A DNA stretch of 64,000 nt from Rugamonas fusca (GTDB lineage: Bacteria; Pseudomonadota; Gammaproteobacteria; Burkholderiales; Burkholderiaceae_D): positions 62,001 to 126,000 of the forward strand of contig NZ_JACEZS010000011.1 in NCBI RefSeq assembly GCF_014042365.1, given 5' to 3'. Shown piece after piece: positions 1 through 8,227 of this stretch; the first letter of the stretch is position 1; the number at the start of each line of letters is the position of its first letter. The notes beneath the pieces were generated by a model, which saw nothing but the letters and a program-made list of their open reading frames with translations, did no database searches and was not told where the DNA came from. Made by a program: the position numbers and the translations under genes.

Positions 1-1347
1 TTGGGCACCATAGACCAGGAAATCCTGCGCCACAAAGCGCCGGCCACGCTGGAACAGATCGGCCGCGAACTGGCGCCGCTGGGGCTGGGCGTGGCCGTGC
101 CGCTGGGTTTTAACAACACTTACGCGCTGGCCGTGCGCGGCGCTCCCGATGGCCCACGCACCTTGAGCGATCTGGCGGCCCGTCCCACGCTGCGCTTTGG
201 CCTGTCGCATGAATTCATCGGCCGCGCCGACGGCTGGCCCGGACTGGCGCGGCGCTATGGCTTGCCGCAACAGCCGGCCGGCCTCGATCACGGCATCGCC
301 TACGACGCGCTCAGGCAGGGCCAGGTGGACGTGATCGACATCTATTCGACCGACGCCAAGATCGCCCGCGACGGCTTGCGCGTGCTCGACGACGACCGCC
401 ACTATTTTCCCCGCTACGACGCCGTGCTGCTGTACCGGCTCGATGCGGCGGCCCGCTTTCCGGCGGCATGGGCGGCGCTGGGGCGGCTGCAAGGCCGCAT
501 CAGCGCGGCCGACATGATCGCCATGAACGGCGCCGCCGAGATCGACGGCCAGAGTTTTGCGGCCGTGGCGCGCGGCTGGCTGGCCGCGCATCCGCTGCCG
601 GCGCCATCGGCCGCGCCGGCCATGCCGCCAGCGCGGGTGTCATCGTCCGTGCCATCGCCCACGCCAACACTGGCGTCATCGGCCGTGGCGACGCCGGCGT
701 CATCCGCCCCGCACGATGGCTTGCTGGCCAAGGTCTTCGACGACAAGCTGTGGCTCCTCACGCGCCAGCACATCACGCTGGTGCTGGTCGCGGTGGCACT
801 GGCCTGCCTGGCGGGCATCCCGCTCGGCGTGCTGGCCGCCTATGTGCCGCGTTTGCGGCAGGTGGTGCTGGCGCTGGTGGGCGTGCTGCAAACGGTGCCG
901 TCGCTGGCCCTGCTGGCGTTGCTGATCCCCTTGCTGGGCATAGGCGCGGTGCCGGCCCTGGTGGCGCTGTTCGTGTACGCGCTGCTGCCCGTGGTGCGCA
1001 ATACCTGCACCGGTGTGCTGCAGGTGCCGCCAGGGCTGCGGCTGGCGGCGCTGGCCCTGGGGCTGCGTCCGTACCAGCGTTTATGGCACGTGGAGCTGCC
1101 GCTGGCGCTGCCCGTGATCCTGGCCGGCGTGAAGACGGCCGCCGTGATGAGCGTCGGCACGGCCACCATCGCCGCCTTCATCGGCGCCGGCGGCTATGGC
1201 GAACGCATCACCATCGGCCTCGCGTTGAACGACAACGCCATGCTGCTGGCCGGCGCCATTCCGGCCGCCGTGCTGGCCCTGCTGACCCAGGGAGCGTTTG
1301 AATTGCTGGAGCGGCTGGCGGGACGGGCCGCGTCACAGCGTGTGTAG
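1..1347 (+). CDS. Glycine betaine/choline-type ABC transporter, substrate-binding domain fused to permease (5' partial)
   Basis: This is the 3' part of an osmoprotectant-uptake (OpuC/OsmF/YehZ type) ABC transporter gene; its true start lies before the window. Visible residues 1-200 resemble the second half of a QAT-type periplasmic binding domain (for example the DVIDIYSTDAKI region). A Pro/Ala/Ser-rich linker follows at about 200-240, then a permease of five or so hydrophobic segments (about 255-440) containing the LGLRPYQRLWHVELPLALP coupling-helix region typical of binding-protein-dependent permeases. The ATPase is not visible and may lie upstream. The order binding domain then permease is the reverse of the commoner fusion. 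The substrate is inferred from family only. Confidence 0.8.
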   Translation: MGTIDQEILRHKAPATLEQIGRELAPLGLGVAVPLGFNNTYALAVRGAPDGPRTLSDLAARPTLRFGLSHEFIGRADGWPGLARRYGLPQQPAGLDHGIAYDALRQGQVDVIDIYSTDAKIARDGLRVLDDDRHYFPRYDAVLLYRLDAAARFPAAWAALGRLQGRISAADMIAMNGAAEIDGQSFAAVARGWLAAHPLPAPSAAPAMPPARVSSSVPSPTPTLASSAVATPASSAPHDGLLAKVFDDKLWLLTRQHITLVLVAVALACLAGIPLGVLAAYVPRLRQVVLALVGVLQTVPSLALLALLIPLLGIGAVPALVALFVYALLPVVRNTCTGVLQVPPGLRLAALALGLRPYQRLWHVELPLALPVILAGVKTAAVMSVGTATIAAFIGAGGYGERITIGLALNDNAMLLAGAIPAAVLALLTQGAFELLERLAGRAASQRV

Positions 1348-1509
1348 TTTGGCCCGCACCACGGCCACTTCCCGGTGCAGCAGGCGTTCGGCCTGGAAGT
1401 CGTTCTCGCGCTGGGCGGCGATGGTGTGCAGGTGGCGCTGGCAATGGTCCAGCCGCCAGCACAGGTAAGCCTTGTAGAGCAGCAAGGCGAAGGGCGGCAA
1501 CTTGTTCAT
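1333..1509 (-). CDS. Small hypothetical protein, 58 aa
   Basis: A short basic, amphipathic protein starting MNKLPPFALLLYKAYLC. The start at 1509 is chosen because a GGAG lies about 7 bases upstream; a longer in-frame reading to 1578 has no such site. Its 3' end overlaps the end of the convergent transporter gene by 15 bp. The C-terminal two thirds is charged and predicted helical (repeated Arg/Glu/His). I recognise no family. It may be a real small protein or a chance ORF; the clear ribosome-binding site favours the former. Confidence 0.45.
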   Translation of the reverse strand: MNKLPPFALLLYKAYLCWRLDHCQRHLHTIAAQRENDFQAERLLHREVAVVRAKLHTL

Positions 1510-1682
1510 GGCGGGCTCCCGGACGTGGTGACAATCCATGGTACGGCTCGCCACGGGGCGGGCTTTGTGCCGCGTCAATGGGCGCCGGCCGGCGCGCGCG
1601 AGTTAGTGCGATGTAAGCAATATTGAGCTGGCGTAAGCAAATGTAAAGTACCTGCGCACGCCGCCGGACGGGCGATTATAGT

Positions 1683-1763
1683 GAAGGCGTTGCTTCAATC
1701 TCCCCTCCCACTCAACATGGGTTCAATCCCACGCGGCGCCTGGCGCTCGTGGGATTTTTTTTC
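1683..1763 (+). ncRNA. Possible small RNA ending in a strong intrinsic terminator
   Basis: No protein gene reads into the terminator at 1725-1763 from the left: the nearest plus-strand gene stops at 1347. A TATAGT hexamer at 1676-1681 could be a -10 element, giving a transcript of about 80 nt. An independent small transcript would explain an otherwise orphan terminator in the 1510-1839 gap. No known RNA family was recognised, and no good -35 is visible, so this is a weak inference. Confidence 0.25.
1725..1763 (+). terminator. Rho-independent terminator
   Basis: A perfect 9-bp outer stem (AATCCCACG at 1725-1733 with CGTGGGATT at 1748-1756) encloses a further GC-rich stem and runs directly into a T tract to position 1762. 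The structure is strong and correctly oriented for plus-strand transcription. Confidence 0.65.
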
Positions 1764-1770
1764 AACACAG

Positions 1771-1832
1771 AAAAACCGTGTTACGTCCCCGATTTTCCCG
1801 TGGCGCAAAATCGGGGACGTAACACGGTTTTT
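1771..1832. repeat. REP-like palindrome, GGGGACGTAACAC family, copy 1
   Basis: Two perfect 26-bp inverted arms (1771-1796 and 1807-1832) flank a 10-base loop. The core GGGGACGTAACACGG recurs at 17475-17540 and, more degenerate, at 26003-26049. It lies 7 bp past the stop of the minus-strand acetyltransferase gene, so it may also act as a transcript end or stabiliser. Arms of this kind are typical of REP/MITE-like elements mobilised by RAYT (Y1) transposases; no such gene is in the window. Confidence 0.8.
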
Positions 1833-1839
1833 CCGTCCG

Positions 1840-2328
1840 TTAAGCCGCTGCCAGTTGCTGCAAGGCGTCGCCGGTGACGCGGCAGATGCGCCAGTCCGGC
1901 ATCACGTCGGCGCCCACGCCACGGTAGAAGTTGATGGCGTTTTCGTTCCAGTCCAGCACCGACCATTCGAAGCGGCCGCAGTTGCGCGCCACCGCCAGTT
2001 GGGCCAGCGCCACCAGCATCTGCTTGCCGTAACCCTTGCCACGGCACGATTGCTTGACGTACAGGTCTTCCAGGTACAGTCCCTTGCGGCACAGGAAGGT
2101 GGAGAAGTTGTGGAAGAACAGGGCGAAGGTCACCACCTCGCCCGCTTCCTCGCCCACGATGGCTTCGCAGGCGGGGTGGGGACCGAACAGGCCGTCTTGC
2201 AGCATGGCGGGGTTGGCCACCACCAGGTGTTCCAGTTTTTCGAACACGGCCAGCTCGTGGATCATGCTGAAGATGGCGTCCACGTCGGCAGGGGTGGCGG
2301 GGCGGATGGTCAGTTGCGGCTTGCTCAT
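1840..2328 (-). CDS. GNAT family N-acetyltransferase, SSAT-like
   Basis: A 162-residue acetyl-CoA-dependent acetyltransferase. The acetyl-CoA loop is RGKGYG at residues 96-101, preceded by the strand LEDLYV (86-91), and the family's closing motif WSVLDWNENAINFY spans 122-135, with Tyr135 in the place of the general acid. These features match the spermidine/spermine- and thialysine-acetyltransferase branch, so a polyamine or lysine-like amine substrate is likely but unproven. It follows the DMT transporter gene by 3 bp on the same strand, suggesting co-transcription and perhaps a shared role in amine modification and export. Confidence 0.85.
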   Translation of the reverse strand: MSKPQLTIRPATPADVDAIFSMIHELAVFEKLEHLVVANPAMLQDGLFGPHPACEAIVGEEAGEVVTFALFFHNFSTFLCRKGLYLEDLYVKQSCRGKGYGKQMLVALAQLAVARNCGRFEWSVLDWNENAINFYRGVGADVMPDWRICRVTGDALQQLAAA

Positions 2329-2331
2329 GGA

Positions 2332-3261
2332 TTATGCGGCGCTTTCAAGTTTGGGGTTGACGGAAGGGGCGGGCGCGTCGGCCCGCAAGGCCCAGGCCAC
2401 GCTGGCCAGGCAGACCAGCATGCCCAGCCATTCCAGCGGGCCGGGGCGGAAGTGTTCGAGCCGGATCGACAGCAGCACGGAAATGACGGGCGTGACGACG
2501 CCGATGTAGACGGCCTTGTGCGAGCCGATGCGCAGGATCAGCGTGAAATAGGCGGCGAACGCGATCACGGAACCGAACACGGCCAGGTAAAACAGGCCGC
2601 CCCAGTAACGGGCCGTGGCCGGCAGCGTGAACGACTGGCCGCTGACGAGCACCCAGGCGGCCACCATCAGCGTGCCCCACAGCATGGACCAGGCCATGGT
2701 CAGCAGTACGTTGGACGATTGTTGGCGCACCTTGACCACCAGTACGTTGCCGACTGAGCTGGAGAGGGTGGCGCACAGGGCCAGTCCCAGGCCCAGCAGG
2801 AAGTGGCCGTTGCCGGCGCCGGCCACGGCCGTCCCGGCACTGGCGATGGATTGATAGAACAGCAGCGTGACCCCGGCCATGGCGGCCGCGCCCGCCGTCC
2901 AGATGCGGGCCGTCAGCGGCGTGCCCAGCATCAGGTGGCTGCAGATCGGGGTCCAGAACACCATCAGCGCGAACAGCACGGCCACCAGGGCCGATACCAG
3001 GTATTGCTCGGCCGTGTAAGTGCAGATGTAACTCAGGCCGAAGCTGGCGATGCCTTGCAGCAGCAGCCAGCGCTGGGTGCGCCATGGCAGGCGCAGCCTG
3101 TCGCCGCGCGCCGCGCACCAGGCGAACAGGACGGCCGAGGCGATGGCGAAGCGGTAGACGACGGACACGGCCGGCGCTACCTGGCCCAGCTGCAAGGTGA
3201 TGGCGAAGAAGGTCGAGCCCCAGATCAGGCAGGCGGCAAGAAACAGGATGGGAGAGGACAT
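2332..3261 (-). CDS. EamA/DMT family transporter
   Basis: A 309-residue, highly hydrophobic inner-membrane protein with about ten predicted membrane helices arranged as two EamA repeats (roughly 5-140 and 155-290). The N-terminal LIWGSTFFAI and the internal GSVIAFAAYF are characteristic of this drug/metabolite transporter superfamily, whose members usually export amino acids or other metabolites. It is the first gene of a two-gene unit with the acetyltransferase. No substrate can be assigned from sequence. Confidence 0.88.
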   Translation of the reverse strand: MSSPILFLAACLIWGSTFFAITLQLGQVAPAVSVVYRFAIASAVLFAWCAARGDRLRLPWRTQRWLLLQGIASFGLSYICTYTAEQYLVSALVAVLFALMVFWTPICSHLMLGTPLTARIWTAGAAAMAGVTLLFYQSIASAGTAVAGAGNGHFLLGLGLALCATLSSSVGNVLVVKVRQQSSNVLLTMAWSMLWGTLMVAAWVLVSGQSFTLPATARYWGGLFYLAVFGSVIAFAAYFTLILRIGSHKAVYIGVVTPVISVLLSIRLEHFRPGPLEWLGMLVCLASVAWALRADAPAPSVNPKLESAA

Positions 3262-3424
3262 CGCTGCAGTATACCGGGCTTGCCGGAAACTTGCTCGCCA
3301 GCTACTTTATTGACAAATAGACCACATCCGTGCTTGATGTGGCGCAGTGGCGGGGAAGAAGGCGCGGCGCCGGTCATCCAACTGGCTATTATAAAAAAAC
3401 CATCCTTTCCCACCGGAGACGCTC

Positions 3425-3559
3425 ATGCCTACCTCGCTGCGATTCAAAGTGGCCACCCTGATCGGTTACGTGCTGTTGAGCACGGCCGCCGTTGTCGCGC
3501 TGGCTGACGATAGTCCCGCGCGTGGGCAGCTCGCGTTTGCCATCGCGGGACGACCCTAG
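3425..3559 (+). CDS. Short membrane-anchored peptide, or remnant of a sensor gene, 44 aa
   Basis: ATG at 3425 is preceded by CCGGAGACGC, a good ribosome-binding site. The product is MPTSLRFKVATLIGYVLLS followed by further hydrophobic residues and a short polar tail ending at TAG 3557-3559. One hydrophobic segment (about residues 9-27) would form a signal or anchor. The beginning resembles the first membrane helix of chemoreceptors and sensor kinases, so it may be the residue of a decayed gene rather than a functional peptide. Confidence 0.4.
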   Translation: MPTSLRFKVATLIGYVLLSTAAVVALADDSPARGQLAFAIAGRP

Positions 3560-3661
3560 GCGACAGGGCCGGCCCGGGCCCTGGTGGGGGCGCCTGTGGC
3601 CGCGCCGCCGGAGTGCTACCATGGCGAGGTTGCCAACCTTGGCGCCGTCCAGTGCCCGTTC

Positions 3662-4195
3662 ATGTCCACGCCATCCCTCCGTCCAGCCCAGGCGCCATCG
3701 GCCGCGCGCAAGCGTTGTTTTGATCCCGTTGTCGACCGCCATACGCGGGTGCTGGTGCTGGGCAGTTTGCCGGGCGAGCAATCGCTGGCACTGCAGCAAT
3801 ACTACGGCAACCGCCAGAACAAATTCTGGGGCTTGATGTCGCAAGTGCTGGATATCGACCTGGTCGCGCTGGAGTATGCGGCGCGCCTGCAGGCCTTGTT
3901 GGCCCATGGTGTGGGCTTGTGGGATGTGGTGGCCGAAGCCGAGCGGACAGGCAGCCTCGATAGCGGTATTCGCGACCACGCCAGCAACGATCTGCTGGCG
4001 CTGGTGGCAAGCCTGCCGCAGCTGGGCCTGATCGCCTTCAATGGCGGCACTGCCGCCCGGCTGGGGCGCAAGCAACTGGCGTCCGATGCGGCGCGCTGGC
4101 GCTTGCTCGATTTGCCGTCCAGCAGTCCCGCCTACACCTTGCCGTTTGAACAAAAAATGGCGCGCTGGGCGGCGCTGCGCGAGGCCTTGGCCTGA
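3662..4195 (+). CDS. DNA-deoxyinosine (hypoxanthine-DNA) glycosylase
   Basis: A 177-residue member of the uracil-DNA-glycosylase fold that removes deaminated bases from DNA. The active-site motif GSLPG is at residues 34-38, followed by QQYYGNRQNKFW (45-56), the signature of the branch called DNA-deoxyinosine glycosylase. I place the start at 3662 because homologues begin shortly before the conserved FDPVVD; the longer reading from 3584 adds 26 non-conserved residues. It stands alone between a small ORF and a convergent lipoprotein gene. Confidence 0.82.
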   Translation: MSTPSLRPAQAPSAARKRCFDPVVDRHTRVLVLGSLPGEQSLALQQYYGNRQNKFWGLMSQVLDIDLVALEYAARLQALLAHGVGLWDVVAEAERTGSLDSGIRDHASNDLLALVASLPQLGLIAFNGGTAARLGRKQLASDAARWRLLDLPSSSPAYTLPFEQKMARWAALREALA

Positions 4196-4211
4196 GTGGG
4201 CCGCGGCGACC

Positions 4212-6773
4212 TCACGGCCCCACGGGCACGATATTGAGCACGCCGTCGTCGTTCAGGCCAATCAGGATGAAGCCGTCGCCCGAGATCACCATCTGGCGCG
4301 GCGCCAGCTGGCGCCCCACGGGCACGAACTTGAGCTGCTGCAGCAGCACGCCGGCCGCGCTGTAGACCCACACGTCGGCCGCGGCCGACTTGCCGGCCAC
4401 GCCGCAATAGACCCGCCCATCGCTGCCCACTTCCACGTTGTCGGGCGCGCTGTTGCCGCTGGGAAGGTAGGACAGCGTGCCCAGGTCGTTCGTGCCCAGC
4501 ACGCTGCACTGGGTGGGCGTGCTGCTGGCCGCGTACAGCGTGCTGCCGTCGGCGCTGGTGGCGATGTCCTGGCCGGCGCTGCCGTTGCCCAGGTGGGTGG
4601 CGGCCGGCAACTGCGCCGCGAACAGGGTGCCGCCGGCCAGGTCCGCGTAATCGAGGGTGTAGGTGGCCAGGTGCACGGCCGTGCCATCCTCGTCCTGCAC
4701 ATACAGGCGCTTGCCGTCGGCCGCCGCGCTCAGCGTGCCGCCCTGGATCGGCAGGCTGGCCAGCAGCTTGCCGGCGCTGTTGTAGATGCTGCCGTCGTTG
4801 AGGGCCACCAGATCCACGCCGTTGGGGTGCAGCAGGGTCAGGCGCGAACTGCGGTCGGGCTGGTGCGCCAGCGGCCAGCGCGCCAGCACGGCCTTGGTGG
4901 CCAGCACGCGCACTTCCAGCTTGCTGTTGTCGAGGTCGTACGCGTACAGCAGCGTGCCGTCGGCCGACACGGCCATGTCGCCCAGCGCGCCGCCAAAGCC
5001 GGTCAGCGTATCGGCCAGCTGGCCAGTGTAGACGTTGTAGATGTCGATGGTGGTGCCGCCGTTGTGGGCGTACACCAGCGGCCGGATCGGATCGGCCACG
5101 ATGTTGCGGTACAGCGGGTGGGGCGACACGGGCGCCGTCGGGCTGGCCGTGCCCTTCCAGAACGCGACCCGGATCGGGGTGGCGGCCGCCATGGCGGGGT
5201 CGGTCGGGGTCACCGTCACGGTGGCGTAGTTGAGCGAGTTGGGCGCCAGCGTGCTGGGGTCGGCCGACAGGGTGAGGCTGGCGCCGCTGCCGCTGGCCGT
5301 CAGCCAGGGCTGGTCGCTGGCCGCGGTCCAGTCGGGCACCAGGCCGTAGTTGTCGACGATGGTCACGCGCCGCGTCACGCGCGACCAGCCGGGCGAGCCG
5401 CTCATGGCCACGCCCAGCTCGGAGGGCAGCAGCTTGTGCTTGTCCTTGTTGATGGTGAGCGCCACCGGGGCCGTGACGATGTCGCCATTGACGGTGGCGG
5501 CGGCCACCATTTGCACCGTCGTGCTGCCGGCCGGGGCGGCGGCCGGGTTGGCCGTGATGGTGACGGTGCTGCCGGCCGCGCCCACATTGCCGCTGGCCGC
5601 GCTGCTGCCGGCCCAGGCCGGCACGGCCGAGAGCAGCCACGGCCATTGGTTCGTGCCCGTGTTCAGGCTCAGCGTCACGTTGCGGGGGCTGAAGTCGCGC
5701 CCGTACGTGCCGCCCAGCGTCACGGCGGCGTTCGAGGCCAGCAAGGTGGCGCGCACCAGCTTGAGTGACACGGGTAACTGGCGTGGCGTGATGCCGTCGG
5801 CCGTCAGGGTCAAACTGGTGCTGTAGTTGCCGCTGGCCAGGGCGCCGACGGTCGGGTCGATCGACAGCGTGGTGGTGGCCGGAGTGTAGCCCTGGCTGGG
5901 GCTGGCGCGCAGCCAGCCCGCGCCGCTGGCCGCGCTCCAGCGCGTGGCCTGGGCGTTGTCGGTGGCGAACTGCACGTCCTGCGAGGCGATGGGCGCGCCA
6001 TTGATGGCGGTGAAGGCGACGCCGTCGCTGCTGAGCTGGAAGCCCGGCGCCAGTACCGTCAGCGACACGGGCACGGTGGCTACCAGGCCGTCGCCGGCCG
6101 TCAGCGTGATGGCGGTGCTGTATTGTCCGGGCGCCAGGCTGGCGGGCGTATAGCTGGCCGTGAGGGTGGCGTTGCCGCTGCCGCTGGTGCTGCTCAGGGT
6201 GAGCCAGGCGGCGCCGCTGGCCGCGCTCCAGCTGCGCCCTGTGGCCTGCACGCTGATGGCGGCCGGCGCCGGCGCGGCGCCGCCCTGGTGCATGGTGACC
6301 GTCAGCGGCGCGGCGCTGCTGGCCGTGAAGGGGGCCGAGCCGGCCGGCGCCACTTCGATGGCATAAGGCAGTTGCATGGGCGAGCCGGGAAACTGGCTGG
6401 CGCACGCGCTGTCACGGCACAGCTTGACGGTGAAATTGCCCTGGTAGCTGCCGGCGGCCAGCGTGGCCGCCGTCTGCAAGGTGGCATGGTAAGACTGGGC
6501 GCTGTCCTGCACCAGCTGCGCGTTGGGCAGCAGCACGCCGGCACTGTCGACCAGGTAGGCATAGACGGCGGCGCCGTTGAAATCGGCGGGCCGCGCCACG
6601 GCCGCGTTGACGGTGGCCGTGGCGGTGGTGCCAGCCACGGCCGAGATGGCCACCTTGTCCGGGCTGAACGTGAGCGCCGCGCTGGTGGCCGGGGCCGGCG
6701 TGCCCCCCGCGCCGCCGCCGCCGCAGGCGGTCAACAGGGAGGCGAGCGTAAGAGCGGACCAGAGTCGGTGCAT
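4212..6773 (-). CDS. BACON-repeat lipoprotein with C-terminal beta-propeller-like region
   Basis: An 853-residue secreted lipoprotein: signal peptide with lipobox LLTAC, lipidated Cys17, then a Gly-rich spacer. After an Ig-like region (about 30-140) come four BACON-like repeats (about 150-240, 245-335, 340-440, 445-545), recognisable by W-S-A-A-S-G-A-W-L elements such as WSAASGAAWLTLS, RWSAASGAGWL and DWTAASDQPWL. Residues 550-853 show repeated blade-like strands (DMAVSADGTLLYAYD, DIATSADGSTLYAAS) suggesting a propeller. The start at 6773 is set by the signal peptide and by GAGGA upstream. Likely a surface or periplasmic binding protein; ligand unknown. Confidence 0.8.
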   Translation of the reverse strand: MHRLWSALTLASLLTACGGGGAGGTPAPATSAALTFSPDKVAISAVAGTTATATVNAAVARPADFNGAAVYAYLVDSAGVLLPNAQLVQDSAQSYHATLQTAATLAAGSYQGNFTVKLCRDSACASQFPGSPMQLPYAIEVAPAGSAPFTASSAAPLTVTMHQGGAAPAPAAISVQATGRSWSAASGAAWLTLSSTSGSGNATLTASYTPASLAPGQYSTAITLTAGDGLVATVPVSLTVLAPGFQLSSDGVAFTAINGAPIASQDVQFATDNAQATRWSAASGAGWLRASPSQGYTPATTTLSIDPTVGALASGNYSTSLTLTADGITPRQLPVSLKLVRATLLASNAAVTLGGTYGRDFSPRNVTLSLNTGTNQWPWLLSAVPAWAGSSAASGNVGAAGSTVTITANPAAAPAGSTTVQMVAAATVNGDIVTAPVALTINKDKHKLLPSELGVAMSGSPGWSRVTRRVTIVDNYGLVPDWTAASDQPWLTASGSGASLTLSADPSTLAPNSLNYATVTVTPTDPAMAAATPIRVAFWKGTASPTAPVSPHPLYRNIVADPIRPLVYAHNGGTTIDIYNVYTGQLADTLTGFGGALGDMAVSADGTLLYAYDLDNSKLEVRVLATKAVLARWPLAHQPDRSSRLTLLHPNGVDLVALNDGSIYNSAGKLLASLPIQGGTLSAAADGKRLYVQDEDGTAVHLATYTLDYADLAGGTLFAAQLPAATHLGNGSAGQDIATSADGSTLYAASSTPTQCSVLGTNDLGTLSYLPSGNSAPDNVEVGSDGRVYCGVAGKSAAADVWVYSAAGVLLQQLKFVPVGRQLAPRQMVISGDGFILIGLNDDGVLNIVPVGP

Positions 6774-6812
6774 GGCGGTATCCTCGGGCGGACAGTTTAT
6801 ATATTTTACAAT

Positions 6813-6830
6813 TGTTGCGCATGCGCAACA
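6813..6830. promoter_or_regulatory. Perfect 18-bp palindrome upstream of the BACON lipoprotein gene
   Basis: TGTTGCGCATGCGCAACA is a perfect palindrome 39 bp before the lipoprotein start at 6773. It is followed, on the minus strand, by the only AT-rich stretch nearby (TTGTAAAATATATAAAC), which probably carries the -10 region. The position suggests an operator overlapping the -35 region. No regulator is encoded next to it. Confidence 0.45.
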
Positions 6831-6888
6831 TTCTGTCAAGCCGTTGTGGTGGCCGGCGCAACACCTGGGCCCGCGCGCGGGCCGGCCA

Positions 6889-8061
6889 TTACCGGGTCGC
6901 CTGGGCCTCGTAGGCCTTGAGCCGGTCCAGCTTGGCCGCGTACAGGTCGTGGTCGCCGCGCGTGGTGCTGTTTTCCATGGCTTGCTTCATGTGGATGTCG
7001 GCCCGCGCCAGGTCGCCCAGCTTGAACGAGGCCACGGCCAGCCAGAAGTGGAATTCATGGTAGTCGGGCGAACGGTCCAGCTCGCGCTGGAACAGGTCGC
7101 GCGCGCGTCCGTAGTCGCCGGCGCGCATCGCCTGCTGGCCCTGGTTGAAGAAGTAGAACGGCGGATACGGTTCCAGCTGGGCCAGCCGCGCCCGCAGCGC
7201 CTGCGCCTCCTGGGGCCGGCCCAGTTCGGCCAGCGCCTGGGCCAGGTTGTACAGGAACACGGTGTTGTCAGGTGCCTGGTTCCACGCATAGCGCAGCACC
7301 TGCTCGGCCGGCGCCACGTCGCCGTGGTGCTGGTAGATCACGCCCAGCGTGTTGTAGGCGTTGAGGAAGGCGGGATCCTGGCCGACGGCGCCGCGGGCCC
7401 ACCAGTAGGCGTCGTCGAGCTTGTTTTGCACCAGCAGTTCGGCGGCCCGGTTATTCATGTACATGGCCACCACGGTGCGCTCCTCCAGCGGCTGGGCCTG
7501 CTGCTTGGCCAGTGCCGGGATGGGGATGAAATCGACCGTCATGTACTGCGCCGAGTTGTAACCCTTGCTCAGGTCCAGCTTGGGCTGGCCCAGGATCAGG
7601 TTCACGTGGCCGCTGGAGAAATACAGGTTGCCGCTGCGGCTCCATGCGTCATCCATGGTGATGCGCTGGTATTGCACTTCCAGCCCCAGCTTGTTGGCCA
7701 GCGCGGCCGTCATGATCACCAGCGACAGGCAGTTGCCGCGCCGCGCCTCGAAGGTTTGCTGGGCGTTGCGGGTGACGGCCGAGTCGTACTCCAGTTGCAG
7801 CTTGTCGCGCCGGTACAGGGCGTCGAACAGGGCCTGGCGCTTATCCTTGCCATGCTGTTGGTGCAGCACCTGTTCCTGCAGGTAGGCTTCCATGGCCGGG
7901 GTGACGGCGAACAGCTGGTCGGTGCTGATGGGGGCCGACGGCGGCGCGAACAACTGGTCCTGGAACAGGCGCGCCGGCGGCACGGCCGCGACGCGGTTCT
8001 GGGGCAGGCCGGCGCAACCGGCCAGCAGGGCGGCGCACAGGATAACGAAACGGCTCAACAT
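6889..8061 (-). CDS. Transglutaminase-like/TPR lipoprotein
   Basis: A 390-residue lipoprotein: signal peptide with lipobox LAGC and Cys16. Residues about 50-190 look like a transglutaminase/cysteine-protease-like core, with GNCLSL (putative nucleophile Cys), SGHVNL (His) and TVDF (Asp) in the expected order. Residues 200-380 contain at least four tetratricopeptide repeats (for example NAYNTLGVIYQHHGDVAPAEQVL). The start at 8061 is chosen for the lipobox and GGAGGAAATC upstream. Similar transglutaminase plus TPR proteins are envelope proteins of unknown role. Whether the catalytic triad is active cannot be judged. Confidence 0.75.
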   Translation of the reverse strand: MLSRFVILCAALLAGCAGLPQNRVAAVPPARLFQDQLFAPPSAPISTDQLFAVTPAMEAYLQEQVLHQQHGKDKRQALFDALYRRDKLQLEYDSAVTRNAQQTFEARRGNCLSLVIMTAALANKLGLEVQYQRITMDDAWSRSGNLYFSSGHVNLILGQPKLDLSKGYNSAQYMTVDFIPIPALAKQQAQPLEERTVVAMYMNNRAAELLVQNKLDDAYWWARGAVGQDPAFLNAYNTLGVIYQHHGDVAPAEQVLRYAWNQAPDNTVFLYNLAQALAELGRPQEAQALRARLAQLEPYPPFYFFNQGQQAMRAGDYGRARDLFQRELDRSPDYHEFHFWLAVASFKLGDLARADIHMKQAMENSTTRGDHDLYAAKLDRLKAYEAQATR

Positions 8062-8227
8062 GATGATTTCCTCCGCGGCGCCCACGCGGGGCGGGACGCC
8101 GGTTTTATGCGGCGGCGCTGGTAGCCTGCACCGCCCAGGCCGCGGCTGGGGGCCGCTAGAGGCCAAGTATCCTCGGCTCCCTAGCCCCTGTCAAACGGCT
8201 GGAGGTGCGTCCCGATCGGCCCGGACC

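Noticed and set aside
1712..1740. tRNA-like T-arm (GGGTTCAATCCC)
   Set aside because: The stem is one pair short, there is no acceptor, D-arm or anticodon arm upstream, and the sequence is better explained as part of the terminator hairpin.
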